From: Limonium bicolor
Lineage: Eukaryota > Streptophyta > Magnoliopsida > Caryophyllales > Plumbaginaceae
Assembly: GCA_023374045.1 (NCBI GenBank)
Contig: CM041782.1
Coordinates: forward strand, 187,072,925 to 187,136,924
Reading direction: 5' to 3'
Length of the DNA stretch: 64,000 nt
Made by a program: the position numbers and the translations under genes. Below the pieces are notes generated by a model that had not been told where the DNA came from, did not search any database, and saw nothing but the letters and a program-made list of their open reading frames with translations. Of this stretch, positions 1 through 11,398 are shown piece by piece (position 1 is the stretch's first letter; each line of letters begins with the position of its first letter).

Positions 1-512
1 GGACGACGATGTCATACCCCGTTCAAAAGTATCTTACTTAGGTTAATTATATAACTTATCATAACTTAACGTATTATGTCAGGCAATGGCCATCACAATC
101 ACATTACTCGTATATGTAATTTATAAGTCGATCTATATCGACGTAGTATTAGTCTCGAGGGACATTCACGCATATTCAATGATGCGGGAAATAAATAGTT
201 AACATCACTACATAATCACAGATACATAAACACACATACATACATATATCACACACACTTATACACCACACATATCTGAGCCCGAAGAAGCCCTCAGGAC
301 ATCTCAGATCTGACCCCTTTACATACCGTTCACCAAAGACCTAGGTTGTGCAGTAGCCCACTAGCTCGTCAAGCGCCTTCGTCGTGACACTGTCTAAATA
401 TCAAACACAATATAGTCAATCCCATGACTTATTTAAGCTCGGTAAATCCGAACACACAAATAATCCCGACATTACATCCCCGGATTTCAACTGTTATTGT
501 AAAGTATCGTTA
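1..512 (-). mobile_element. Fragment of an A-related LTR (left flank of D)
   Basis: The reverse complement aligns by eye with the A LTR around 14560-15060. Shared landmarks are the cytosine-bordered segment near 15 kb that reads ...GATCGACTTATA..., the ...GACGAGCTAGTGG... stretch and the ...AACAGTTGAAAT... stretch. It is clearly more diverged from A than A's own two LTRs are from each other, so it belongs to a related older insertion. It runs off the left edge and is interrupted at about 512 by element D. No coding capacity is seen. Confidence 0.75.
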
Positions 513-616
513 TGGTAACACCCCAACCGTTAAGCTCGTCATTACCTCTTAAACTGACACTAAATGCTCTTACTCACGCAGCGGAACTCTAATCACAACG
601 GGGGTGAAACAACGCC

Positions 617-638
617 GTTAGCCACCCATATGGCTAAC
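617..638 (-). promoter_or_regulatory. U5 stem-loop of D (copy also at 9977-9998)
   Basis: GTTAGCCA and TGGCTAAC form an 8-bp stem around loop CCCATA, 104 bp inside the LTR end, in both D LTRs. The same architecture with other stem sequences occurs in A, B, C and E at about the same distance (see the separate entries). The function is unknown; a packaging or reverse-transcription signal is an inference. Confidence 0.55.
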
Positions 639-1139
639 CAGGCCTTTCTTACATACCGTAACGGCCTGATGAACTGGAACAACCGAGTACACAATACAAA
701 TACAATACTCAAATCATTTCTTTACTATACCGAGTCTACAATATATGGATGCCGACAACATATTCGGTTTTACAACCTCTTTCCATACATAAGTATTAAA
801 TCTAACTACCCATGCAAACCACCGACCCCGTCCTACTCTCGAACGGTAACATCTTCGGTGTACCTGAAAAATAAAATGTTGCCCCTAGGGGCTCAGCTTA
901 CGCTGCATATGAAATTCGCATACCCCGAGCGCTAACCGGGGTACGCCGACTACTTTTGTCGGATATACATGGAGTTCATTTTAGTCAAACAACATGCATC
1001 ATAGCAATACAATATATATTGTATTACTCAAGGAATCCACATCCAATCACGGAACACAATTCCTAACTAACTAACAAGGTTGTTAGTTGTATCAGTTTAC
1101 TCTTAGGCCTTGAGGGTTATACCTCACTATGCCTTTTTA

Positions 1140-1315
1140 CTCGTTCAATATCTCACCCCTCTCTCGGGTTACTTATTCATATACACCCCATTCTCTTGGG
1201 CTACTCATTTTATACTCACCCATTCACTCGGGTTACTTTTACACATTATCTCACCCACACTCTTGGGTTATTCATACTCGTTATCTTACCCACCTCTTGG
1301 GTTATTTATACTCAA
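1140..1315. repeat. Degenerate tandem repeat in the D LTR
   Basis: There are about five loosely related units of roughly 30-36 bp, each containing a TCTCGGGTTA or TCTTGGGTTA core followed by TACTC-rich sequence. The other D LTR (10510-10655) has one unit fewer, so the array changes by unit loss or gain. The overlapping ORFs here are products of this repeat. Confidence 0.6.
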
Positions 1316-2557
1316 GCTATTGTAGATTCTCGAGACACTACAGGTCTCCTATGTCACGCTTGTTACTCTTAACACTTCCAGGCCAAAACTCATGGCTCTT
1401 GAGCGTAGTCTTACTTCCCCGGTTTTGACCCTACTCTGGTCTAGCATGGTGGGAAGGTTCAACTAGCTCACGGAACTCTCTCTTAGTTCCTAACTCTTTA
1501 CATAGGTCCGACTACTCTCGGACTACTCTCATTCCCCATACACTCCTTTCTCGGAGTTATAATAATATTATGTGTTTTAGTCTAGAAGCATCACTCTCGA
1601 TGTTTCTAATGACTTTGGGAACATTACTCAAGTTCGGTTAATCTTAGGTTTTAAGAGTTACCCATACGTTTCCTTACTCATACTTTTAGTTATTTGCTTA
1701 TATCGGGTAAAATCCTCATATAGGAGGTCGACCATGTCTCAAGGGAGCTACTAATCCCTTAGGTCTCTTTTACCTTCTTTACTAGCTCACATCTTCGAAC
1801 TATCTTTAATCCCTCTTGAAGGAGGTTCACTTATCTTTCCACTCTCATTTGTTTCATGGATTGTGTCATTATGGTTTACAAACCGTTATCGGGTAATTAC
1901 TCAACCCGCACATCTCCTCACATTCTAGGGAGTTCATATGTTTGCATTATCGTTATACTTTAACGGATAGTTTGTGTGTTTGCACGTTTTCGTTATCTTA
2001 AGCATCGACCCGATCTATGGGTCTCTAGCCAAACGTTACTCACTACGAGTCGGTCCATACACTATGTTTAGACCACACCGGCATACAAGTATGTTAGCTC
2101 ATTCAACATACAACAAGGCATACATAATCAAACAATGGATTTTTTTCATGCTTAATCTTGATTAAGCCGGCACACAACACACAAATCAACGTAAATCGGT
2201 AAGCACGCGGAGTATGAGAAAAATCATACTTTTCACCGGGGTTTTTTACTTTTACCGTGTCATCTCACCTTGCTCGGTTCACAACGATCCTCTGATAATG
2301 TTCCAAATTATTATTATACTAAGCTCATACGGTACATAATTAAATGCCACTCCCGTACTTAACCCCATTATCCTGTTTAACTTAGTTTTCTCATGTGTTC
2401 TTAAACTCACAACTTTCTCATTCACTTCTCAAAACTTGTTCACACTCTTATGACCTTTAAACTTCATTAATCAAGTCATAATTACCTTATACTATCATTA
2501 CCCATCAAGCCCCTACCTTAGAATGGCTTTAAAATGGTTTCTGTGAAGAAATGGGGT

Positions 2558-2813
2558 GGTTCGGGTTTGTGTCCGGGTTCACAAACCCGGACCAATGCTT
2601 CTGGTCGCTCTCGGGGGTAATTTATGACTGGTCCGGGTATACATGCTAGTTTACAAACCTGGACCCTTAATTCAGAAACCTCTCGGGTACATTTTAGGGG
2701 TGGTCCGGGTTTGTGTCCTGGTTTGTAAACCTGGACTACTCCTCTGTTACAACATTCTGCCGAGTTTTAGCACTGGTCCGGGTTTCTGTACTTGTTTACA
2801 GACCCGGACCACT
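2558..2813. repeat. Hairpin array in the D LTR
   Basis: Four inverted repeats (near 2558-2593, 2630-2668, 2695-2737 and 2774-2813) each pair a GGTCCGGGT-type arm with an ACCYGGACC-type arm across a short loop. They are spaced about 65-75 bp apart. C (53614-54010) and E (60005-60256) carry arrays of the same design but different sequence at the corresponding LTR position. Confidence 0.7.
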
Positions 2814-4830
2814 TGCAAATTGAAAAATATGTAAGTTTTTTACTTTGTTTCAACTCCAAACTTATACCAACTTCTTCCTAATCATTCCACATGTAATCCA
2901 ACATATTTTAACACCTTAATCATGCTCTAAACCTCTTCAAAACATAGGTCTATTCCTTACTCAAATTCTTGCTCACATTCTCAATTTTTTTCATTCCCTC
3001 TGTAGCATTTTGCACACTGGTGCTACAGATTTATTTCTGCTAGAGCATTACCATTATGCCTCTTGCATTATTCTCATCCTAGATTCTACTCCACCATACA
3101 ACCCTCTCAACTCTTGTTTCCAAGGCAATTAACTACTCATGATAAATCCAAAACACACCTTGTTCTTCTCTTCTCATTAAACACTTAAGTCTATACATAC
3201 CTAGACTAATTTTGACAACACTTGTCTACTTTCAAAGCATTTTCACCACACTAAATATGATCACAATCAGTTCTTCACCCCTGTTTGGTTTAGACATCAA
3301 CAACTATAATACTTACTACAACAACACAATGATTTCCACATTGTTACACATATTTACTAACTTAGTTTCTAGGTTTATTTTGCACACCCTAACAACATTA
3401 AAGCTCCCTCATTAAACAAAATATATTGTAGTATCATGACTACACCCAATTCAAGGTTACTAATTCAACACTATAATCTGTTTGCAAGCCAAATAAAACC
3501 AACTCAAGGTGAGCTTATTACCCTGTTTGTTTTCTGTTTTTTCTTTCTCTTCTTCCTTTTTCTCTTGTTCCATCTTTCTCTTCTTGTTTCCATACCACAC
3601 AAAGGAATCTAGATTTCTATCTACAATCATATTCCCATGCCATACACAAATAACTAGTTAGGTCACACATCCCACACTTAACTAGAACTTCAAGAGCTAG
3701 TTTTAGGTTTTAACTTAAAGATTACATAAAGGTGTCCAAATGGAGAGTTAGGCAATCAAAGGATGGAATTTCCAACACTCCACAAAGCATGGAAGAACCG
3801 GCTGAAATGGGGGAAAAATCAACGTGGGCAAAATTTTGATTTTTGCAAGGAAAAGCTACAAAGGATGAAACTCTTGCTTTTATTTTTACCTTAGAGCATT
3901 AAGGAGATGATGGAGAGTCAGAAGCACCCATTCAAGCTTCAAAAGGCGAAACTGCCATGGAGGTGAAGATGGAGGTTCCAAGCTTTTGATGGGTGGAAAA
4001 CGAAGCCCTTGCCGAGAGGAATCTAACGGTACAATTTTTGTGCGATTTGGTGGAGAAAAGAGCAAGATAAGGGGAATTGAAGATGGGGCTGCTTGCTCTT
4101 CTTCAAATTGGCAATGGAGGCTCAGAGGAAGAAGAGAATACAGAGAGGGGGCTGGGAAGTCGTAAATGAGAAGAAGAAAAGGAGGTGAGAGTACTAATAT
4201 CTCATTTTACTATTCCCCTATCTACTTTATTTCTTTGTCATATAGTGACTTAATAAGATAACAAGCTAATTACATGTGTGTGTATACTAATTAAAATCGG
4301 CCCCACACAAAATACAAGCTGGGAGCGTTTTTCGTTTTTTTTACAGAAAACGCTCGTTATTTTACCCGGTTTGGCACTATTCACTTACCGGGTCCGTTTT
4401 CCAGAATTTTCTTGTTTAATTATTTTTAATGGTTATTAAGCTTCCATTAATACTTAATTATAGTTATTTAATCAACTATAATTTTTACAGGTCCGTTTGA
4501 CCACTTAAAGTTGTGTTTTCGGGTTTTCTCAAAAAGCGTGCTTTAAAACTCCGTTAGCATTTTTAATCCATTATTTGGATCCGTTTTCTTCGAGAATTAT
4601 TCCTGTATACTAATTAGGCCTAACTAATCCTTAGGAATCCATCTCGGACCCTAACGAGGTCATATATCTCTTACACTCGTTTAATGCGCGTTTTAGCGTT
4701 TTTCGCTTTTTACGCATTTTCTCTTTTCTTTTGGTTTAATTCTTTTCACCAAAATTCTCTAGGCACCATTAAGCCTTTAATAATAGTATTAGAATAATTT
4801 AGTCACCACTTTTAGGTCCGGGGTATTAAA

Positions 4831-4864
4831 ATCTACCCCCTTAAGGAACTTTGCTCTCAAAGTT
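4831..4864 (-). promoter_or_regulatory. Polypurine tract and preceding hairpin of D
   Basis: In minus sense this reads AACTTTG, AGAG, CAAAGTT (7-bp stem, 4847-4864), then CCTTAAGGGGGTAGAT directly against the LTR. In the retrovirus-like cycle the polypurine tract primes plus-strand DNA. E has AACTTCG/CGAAGTT at the same place, so one stem pair differs by a compensatory change. Confidence 0.7.
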
Positions 4865-5564
4865 GGTGAATCTAATATGGTTAGTCTCATGGTATACTAT
4901 ACCAAGGTTATAATACTCATATAACCTTACAGACTCGACAGGTCTGTCTCTCTACATGCTACACATACCACACGCATATCACAGCACGTATAGCAATCAA
5001 AAATACTCTTCTGTATTCTCTCCATGGAATCGGTCCGAAGACAAGAAGGCACTACAGTCCTCAAATCCATATTGATTAATACACTGCCGATCCCTTAGGT
5101 ACCGGTCACGTTGGACACTTACGCTCTCTGGTCCACGGCCATTTCATGACAAATGGGCACTTACTCTCTCTAGCCCATGGTCCCTTCGGTTCTGATCAAA
5201 ACGTTTCACGTATAAATATCTTCAGGCACTCTGGTTGACTCACTCAACACAGGATTGTCTCAGGGTACTCTCCTCGTCCCGCTGCCTTTAGAAAAATCAC
5301 ACACTGGCACCGCCCCAACCGGTCACTTAGGACCGCCGCACGTACGGTGCAATGGTTTCAAAACTAATACACGCCCACCGTTCTACCGGTCATCAAGACT
5401 TAAGGCCGTAGCCATCGGCGGGTGATAGCGGTTTCAAAACCAGTTTTCATTTCCATCTTCATACTTGAAGAAAATCCTTTTTCAAAACCTGTTTGAAAAC
5501 TCTTTTAAAACATCACACAACTCCTAGTCAAATTTATGGTAGTTGTATCTTTCTTAGCGTGATT

Positions 5565-5700
5565 ACTTGTGACCACTTATAGGGAGCTTTAAGAATCATC
5601 CAACCCTGATGTGATCAGCATCAGTGTTGAACTATCATTCCACCCCAATTTGTGTTCAGTTTCCCTTGATCGCTAGCAGACCAAGTTCCACCTCCCATGT
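5565..5700 (-). other. Conserved internal block shared by D, B and E
   Basis: This block is closely similar to 29921-30060, 40521-40660 (B) and 63385-63525 (E), although the surrounding internal sequence is poorly alignable. Stops and shifted frames in D and E argue against a protein. It holds a small stem, GATG...CATC at 5608-5622, which B replaces with GACG...CGTC. That is a compensatory pair, so RNA structure is the simpler reading. The role is unknown. Confidence 0.6.
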
Positions 5701-8433
5701 CAGTTTCAAAAAATCAGATAGTCAAACATTTTCATTTTCTATCTTTTACTCTTTCTAGTCATACTCATAAACATTTCATTTTAATTTATCTTTACTCCCT
5801 AGAGCTTATCAATTTACTTTGCTTACTTTACCTAAGTAACTCATGGCTCATTTTCTCAAGTTGCTACTCAATTAAAACATTAATCATACAACTCCAAAGG
5901 ATGGAACTCACTCCATCAATGATTCTCAAATACAATTACCTAGGGAAACTCACTTCCTACTAGGTTACACATCGGTTTCATACCGATTCTTACTCATTAT
6001 AACTCATGTCTAATCTCACTAGACATATACTATAGGGATTCTCACTCCCCAAGAGTTTCTCTACTCCTCTTTTCATAATATTACATACTCGTTACTTGCA
6101 TCTCTCCTGTGAAATAACTAGATTACACAATGAATAGGTACACATGTTTATGTAACATGAGTTCCAATCATCAAAATAATTTCTTTTGTGCTATGTACAT
6201 AGTAGTTTATGCACCTATACGTAAAACATACTCTAAGCGGTTTCTCGCCCTACCCCCCTTAAAAGGGGTTACGCCCGTGTAACAGACCATATGTTATCAT
6301 TGAACATTGGTTCACTTATTCAGGCATCATGAAGTGTTTAACTTCAATACGGTTAACTAACCCATAACCGGGTTCAATTCTAGCCTCTAAGGCTTCAAGG
6401 CGTTTATGATTAGCCATTTACTCACATTTGCTAGGTATACTTAACCTTTGAATTACGGTCCACTAGCTTCTGCTGCGTGACCTGATAACTAGAGCTTAAT
6501 TCACCCTTTGGTATCTCAATGTATTATCCACTCCCTTTCTATTCCTTTTTAACTTGGGAATAAAGGTGGGTAAATCGTCGCCTGGTATCTCTTACCGTAT
6601 GCGAATTCGATGAGTTATAGATTTTCTCTCCAATTCTCTGGAAATCTATTTCGTATAACACTGTATACCTTTGTGATTATTCACTTACTTTTCCTGACTT
6701 ATTGTCGGTTGAGGTCAAGCTACTACTTAGTATGTAGTGCTTCCTCGTTTAATAGTTGCTTTAGAATTATGTTTGTTTACTTGTTTCTGTACAAGAATTC
6801 TCCATTCCTACTACTCTGCCCTTACCATCCATCGGTCCTGGGACCTGTGGGTTACTGCCCACGTTCCTCGTGCATCTTTGGCCAACGGCCGCACGGTTAC
6901 TTCTTTAGGTTCTCGCTCAATAGGCTTCATTGGCATTTCTCAATTCCTAGCTCTCCCACTCGATCATTACGCACAAGTGCAATACCAAAACACTCAGTCA
7001 TACAGAGTGCAGAAGCGTAAACCCTTGGCAGTAAATCTCTTGTGTGATAGGAATGAATATGTATCCTTTACCATCTTTTCTCATCAATTTCATTTCATTA
7101 TCAGATTATACTCTTACAATGGTCGCTCACTGCGTACCATGCTCTTACTCGTTTTCATGGCATCCACTACTACTTTAGCTTCCGCTCATGTGCTCCCGCC
7201 ATTATACTATGGCTCAATTGAATATACGACTCTGAACTCTCTACGCTACTTGTGCATTGTTTACTCTGCAATTCATATTGCACACATTCAGTGTTTACTA
7301 CTTATCCGATTACTCTCTCGGTTTCCTTCCACTGCTATCAAGCCCTTCTGCATACTATCTCTGTTCAAATACTTCTTGACAATAAACATATGCACAAGTT
7401 TCACTACGCCGCTCTAGCGGTTTCACGTTACATTCATGGGTGGTAGCCTTTCTCTGGAGGATTCACCAATTACCGCTCCATAGGCTCCACAATCAAGTGG
7501 TGTCCCTACTCTAAAGTAGTGATTTATCCTCCACAATGCCTTTTATGCCTTTATGCATAGGGTTGTAATGTTTAAATCTACAAATTGTAGTTAGTTTTCC
7601 TGCTTACAAGCCACTTTGCCTCGAGCCATGCTCTGTGCTGCTGTTTATACAAGTTTCTGCTTCTCCGTGCACCATTAAATGGTTTGGAGGTATTGTTGGG
7701 CTCTTTGACATAGCTATCTCATCACGCTTCCATACCTGGAAGGCCCATTAAGTATGCTGATATTAATTCATGCCCTCTGGCAATTTAGGGTATCCCGTGT
7801 TATGTGGGATCCCTTCGGGTTCTACCCGAGTGTTCGCTTTAACACTTGTGTTCTCAACACGATGTTTCGTTCAACTACTGTTGACTCCGGCACCCTTCAC
7901 GGATTGCTCCTGGGTGTTACTGAGTTATGCCATCACATCTGGTCTGAATTCATGGGTATATTCAGTCCCTCACTCCGCATTGCGGTTATATACTTGACTA
8001 TCCCGTTTATGGTTGTAATGTCTCCCGTTATTGGGTAGATCATTGGTACTTTTCCTTTACCTTCTTGGTCAGGTCGTCATTCTCTTAAGTAAAGTATACC
8101 ATGGGAATTCTATCCCGTTTATCAGCATTGATATGATCATTTTAGGCCTTCGCCGTATTGTATTATGCTGGGTATTCATTCCAATTATCATCTGTTTCCT
8201 TCATGATTTCTGAGACATATCCAATGTCTATACTGAATACTCTGTGCTTCTCGCACTTCTTAACGCTATAATCTTAGATGTGTCATCTTACTGGATTCCT
8301 GCCTCCTTTAGCTTGGTAAGCTTCTCTGTGTTTTTCGGTCATTCGAGGTGTCCAACTGTCTTGGTTTGTATTGGCTCTTTCGCCCGTAGTATAGAGTGGG
8401 CTACTTCCCGTGTTCCGTACTCTACTTGTATAC

Positions 8434-8540
8434 ATACATGGAGTATCTTATTGATACGTTACCACTTACCCGACCAACTCACAATTGGTCTGTCAGGCCC
8501 GTAAGCTCCTTCGGAGTGCGGTCGTTCCATGTCTCGTTTG
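8434..8540 (-). other. Conserved internal block shared by D, A and B
   Basis: In minus sense it contains GACATGGRACGACCGCACTC, then a GGGCCTGA stretch, then a GGTACCCCATGCA-like end. It matches A 19115-19222 (plus), B 32148-32253 and B 42747-42852. One frame weakly recalls the RTPIG stretch of plant Ty3/gypsy integrase, but stops interrupt it and its order in A does not fit. It is either an old pol relic or a conserved non-coding signal. Confidence 0.45.
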
Positions 8541-8920
8541 TGTACACTATAGTGTCGGTCACACGCCTAGGTGAAGTATTCTGTTTCCAACTCCTCTTAT
8601 ATCGTCCTATGATGACTTATCGTGGTTCTGTGGTTTGGTTTTAAAATTTGGGGGTTTTGGAAAATTTTGTGTTTGAAGATAATTTGAGTTTGAAAATAAA
8701 ATTCTTCACGGCAATTCGATGCCGGTTGCTTCTTACCAGATTTAGCTTCTCACCGACTGGTATTCTCCTTAATACAGTGGTCAAGCCGTTAGGCCCTTCC
8801 AAGGTTTCATTTCAAAATTCTTAGGGCTGCCTTGCCATATTGGCTTCTCTCGCCATCTTGGTACTTGCTAATTACTACTGGTCGCTTGTCAAAGCTCCTC
8901 TTAATAGTCCCATTTTTACT

Positions 8921-8940
8921 GCACTTGCCGCGGCAAGTGC
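8921..8940. repeat. Perfect 20-bp palindrome GCACTTGCCGCGGCAAGTGC
   Basis: This is fully self-complementary. The same GCACTTGC...GCAAGTGC arms with other central bases occur twice in the A internal region and twice in each B internal region. D has only this single copy. It could fold as an RNA hairpin or bind a dimeric protein; neither is shown. Confidence 0.7.
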
Positions 8941-9841
8941 GCGGTACAGGTGGTTTTTAGGTTAACTCATACCGGTCACGGTATTGTTCACATTGTATTT
9001 GGTAGCCTTGTCAGCTCTTCCTTGATCCTTTAGTTGGATAACTACTCCTTAGAGCTGCTTCTCATTCATCTTGACATAACTGTCATTCATTTAGGTGCTT
9101 CTCCAGTCTCAGAGTTCCTTAATTACTTACTTCTATGCTTTACCTCGTTGCTCGTTCCCACGTCTTTACTGTGGTTACCGAGGTTTAACTCATTTAGGCA
9201 CTACTTTTGTAGTCCTATTCGGGTATATCCCACAGTTATGCTCGTAGCTGTCTAAGCTATATCAGTGAAGTATTGCAACTTCTTCGGGAGTGGCAGAGTG
9301 GGTGTGCCTACTCTCAACTAAGTTCTTAGTTGGTTAGTATACCGTCAGTGGTATTACTTAACTATGGCGGTCCGTAAACATGTGTCCCGGTTCTCGTTAT
9401 TTCTCATGAGTCCGCCTTATTGCACGGTTGGTGCTTTCTTCTTGCTGCTGCTCGGCCAGCTAGGTTCTCGCGACTGCTAAGCATGTCGCCCCAAGCTGCC
9501 ACAGATTCTGGTCTCCTTGGATTAGGATTTCTCAATCTTCCGCCTTTAAATGCAGTTATTGTCGTTCCAGCGGGATCCGTCTCCGGGGTTTCCGATACTC
9601 GGGATCTACCGCATGACAGGTTTTGGTTCGTATTGAAATATTAAATATCTGCCAGATCGGGCTTCCCGTCTCTCTGGCATTCTTTCCCGAGCTTTTTAAT
9701 ACGGGGGTTGTGGAGGGCGGGTTTGGTATTGTAGGTATCCAGATCATACTGGAAGTTCCTAACTAGCGCATCTCTCACGCTACCACTCAACCCTTAGCCC
9801 TAAGTTAACTCGGTATTCCCTAAGCTCGGTATTTCCAGTCA

Positions 9842-9868
9842 TCAGAGCGATACTTCGCTTTGAAACCA
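9842..9868 (-). promoter_or_regulatory. Primer-binding site of D inside a stem-loop
   Basis: In minus sense the LTR end is followed by four bases and TGGTTTCAAAGC (9857-9868). This is a two-base variant of TGGTATCAGAGC, the complement of plant initiator tRNA-Met. Its 3' half pairs with downstream sequence (TCAAAGCGA, loop AGTA, TCGCTCTGA) with one mismatch. Compared with A, one stem pair has changed G-C to A-T. Confidence 0.7.
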
Positions 9869-9872
9869 TTTT

Positions 9873-10750
9873 TGTAACACCCCAACCGTTAAGCTCGTCA
9901 TTACCTCTTATACTGACACTAAATGCTCTTACTCACGCAGCAGAACTCTAATCACAACGAGGGGTGAAACAACGCCGTTAGCCACCCATATGGCTAACCA
10001 GGCCTTTCTTACATACCGTAACGGTCTGATGAACTGGAACAACCGAGTACACAATACAAATACAATACTCAAATCATTTCTTTACTATACCGAGTCTACA
10101 ATATATGGATGCCGACAACATATTCGGTCTTACACCTCTTTCCATACATAAGTAAGTAAATCTAACTACCCATGCAAACCACTAACCCCGTCCTACTCTC
10201 GAACGGTAACATCTTCGGTGTACCTGAAAAATAAAAATGTTGCCCCTAGGGGCTCAGCTTAACGCTGCATATAAAATTCGCATACCCCGAGCGCTAACCG
10301 GGGTACGCCGACTACTTTTGTCGGATATACATGGAGTTCATTTTAGTCAAACAACATGCATCATAGCAATACAATATATATGTGTATTACTCAAGGAATC
10401 CACATCCAATCACGGAACACAATTCCTAACTAACATAACAAGGTTGTTAGTTGTATCAGTTTACTCTTAGGCCTTGAGGGTTATACCTCACTATGCCTTG
10501 TTTACTCGTTCAATATCTCACCCGCTCTCTCGGGTTACTTATTCATATACACACCCATTCTCTTGGGCTACTCATTTTATACTCACCATTCACTCTTGGG
10601 TTTTTCATACTCGTTATCTTACCCACACTCTTGGGTTATTTATACTCAAGCTATTGTAGATTCTCGAGACACTATAGGTCTCCTACGTCACGCTTGTTAC
10701 TCTTAACACATTCTTAGGCCAAAACTCATGGCTCTCAAGCGTAGTCTTAC
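9873..10750 (-). mobile_element. Element D, right (5') LTR, first segment
   Basis: The segment starts TGTAACACCCC and matches 513-1415. It is interrupted after GTAGTCTTAC by element A. The 5-bp target duplication CTTAC is at 10746-10750 and 57326-57330. The LTR resumes at 57331. In element sense this is the promoter-bearing LTR, now split by 46 kb. Confidence 0.9.
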
Positions 10751-11360
10751 TGAAATACCCCAAATTAATGAAACATGGATTAAATATCTAATCACATTAA
10801 TTAATGCCTAAACATGCCTTAAAAGTCAAGTGAGAACAACAGTGGTCAACACAAAACAAGATGTTGCACCCTTTGACTGTTTAGGGTAAATAAATACCCA
10901 AATGAACTACTTAGGACCTAAAAACTTGTCCTAAGCATATTAACACATTACTAAACAGATTATAATCGTTGGACAACACTCCAACACAAAGAACAAGCAC
11001 TTTCATGCTTCAAGGTCAAGTAGAGCAAAAATGTGCTCTAAGAATACCTTAAAGGTCTAATGACCTCTAAATGATATAAAATTGGATACCATGATCAAAT
11101 ATCATGTAAGGAACACAAAAAAACCGTTTTCAAATAAAACCAAGCTCAGAAACACCTTGCGACACAAAATGTGCACTAAAACTCCTTAAAGCACATTTTT
11201 GTGTAATTGCCTTCTAAATTGGTTTTAAATGGGCTAAAAGGTTATAATTACCTTTAAATATGATAATATATCATATTATATCATGTTAGGAATTTAATTC
11301 CAGAAATTTACAAATTTAATATTAAAATATTAATAAAACCCTAAAAGGGGGCCCGTTTGG

Positions 11361-11398
11361 GTCAACATTGACTAAGTTGGTCAATGTTGACCATTGAC
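11361..11398. promoter_or_regulatory. Cluster of five W-box-like motifs in the A LTR
   Basis: Five TTGACY cores on both strands lie in 38 bp, about 610-650 bp into the LTR (U3 side). They repeat in the 3' LTR at 21540-21578. The B LTR has a similar cluster of five in different flanking sequence (28544-28586). W-boxes are the known sites of WRKY transcription factors, so a stress-response role is plausible but only inferred. Confidence 0.5.

Larger units (their letters stand above)
513..4830 (-). mobile_element. Element D, left LTR (3' LTR in element sense)
   Basis: This long LTR starts near TGGTAACACCCC at 513. The second D copy at 9873 starts with an intact TGTAACACCCC. It ends at GGGGTATTAAA, where related elements have GGGGTATTTCA, so both termini are slightly mutated. 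Next to the right end is the reverse complement of a polypurine tract, which gives minus-strand orientation. The first 900 bp match 9873-10750 almost base for base. The last 550 bp match the end of C (TACCCGGTTT, CGTTTTCC and ACCACTTAAAG landmarks), so C and D are related families. The short ORFs here lack any shared protein across copies and are not called. About 3420-4200 is ordinary AT-rich LTR sequence. Confidence 0.88.
4831..9872 (-). mobile_element. Element D internal region (no intact gag-pol)
   Basis: The internal region is bounded by a polypurine tract at the left and a primer-binding site at the right, both read on the minus strand. I found no capsid, zinc knuckle, protease, reverse transcriptase or integrase frame on the sense strand. 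The long plus-strand frames (for example 6737-7417) are antisense to the element, overlap one another and lie in pyrimidine-rich sequence, so I do not call them. Short blocks are shared with the B internal region (5565-5700, 8434-8540) and E. This is a large non-coding derivative of the LARD type. Confidence 0.8.

Noticed and set aside
2558..2813. Regularly spaced hairpins that look like CRISPR repeats (also 53614-54010 and 60005-60256)
   Set aside because: The sequence is nuclear plant DNA inside LTRs. Units are imperfect inverted repeats without unique spacers and there are no cas genes.
6737..7417. Longest plus-strand ORF (226 codons) in the D internal region, with another of 136 codons overlapping it
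   Set aside because: It is antisense to element D, lies in pyrimidine-rich sequence where stops are rare, overlaps a second ORF in another frame and has no recognisable domain. The related B region has only short, non-matching frames.
11330..11350. AAACCCTAAA-like sequence resembling a plant telomere motif
   Set aside because: It is a single occurrence in each A and B LTR, not an array.
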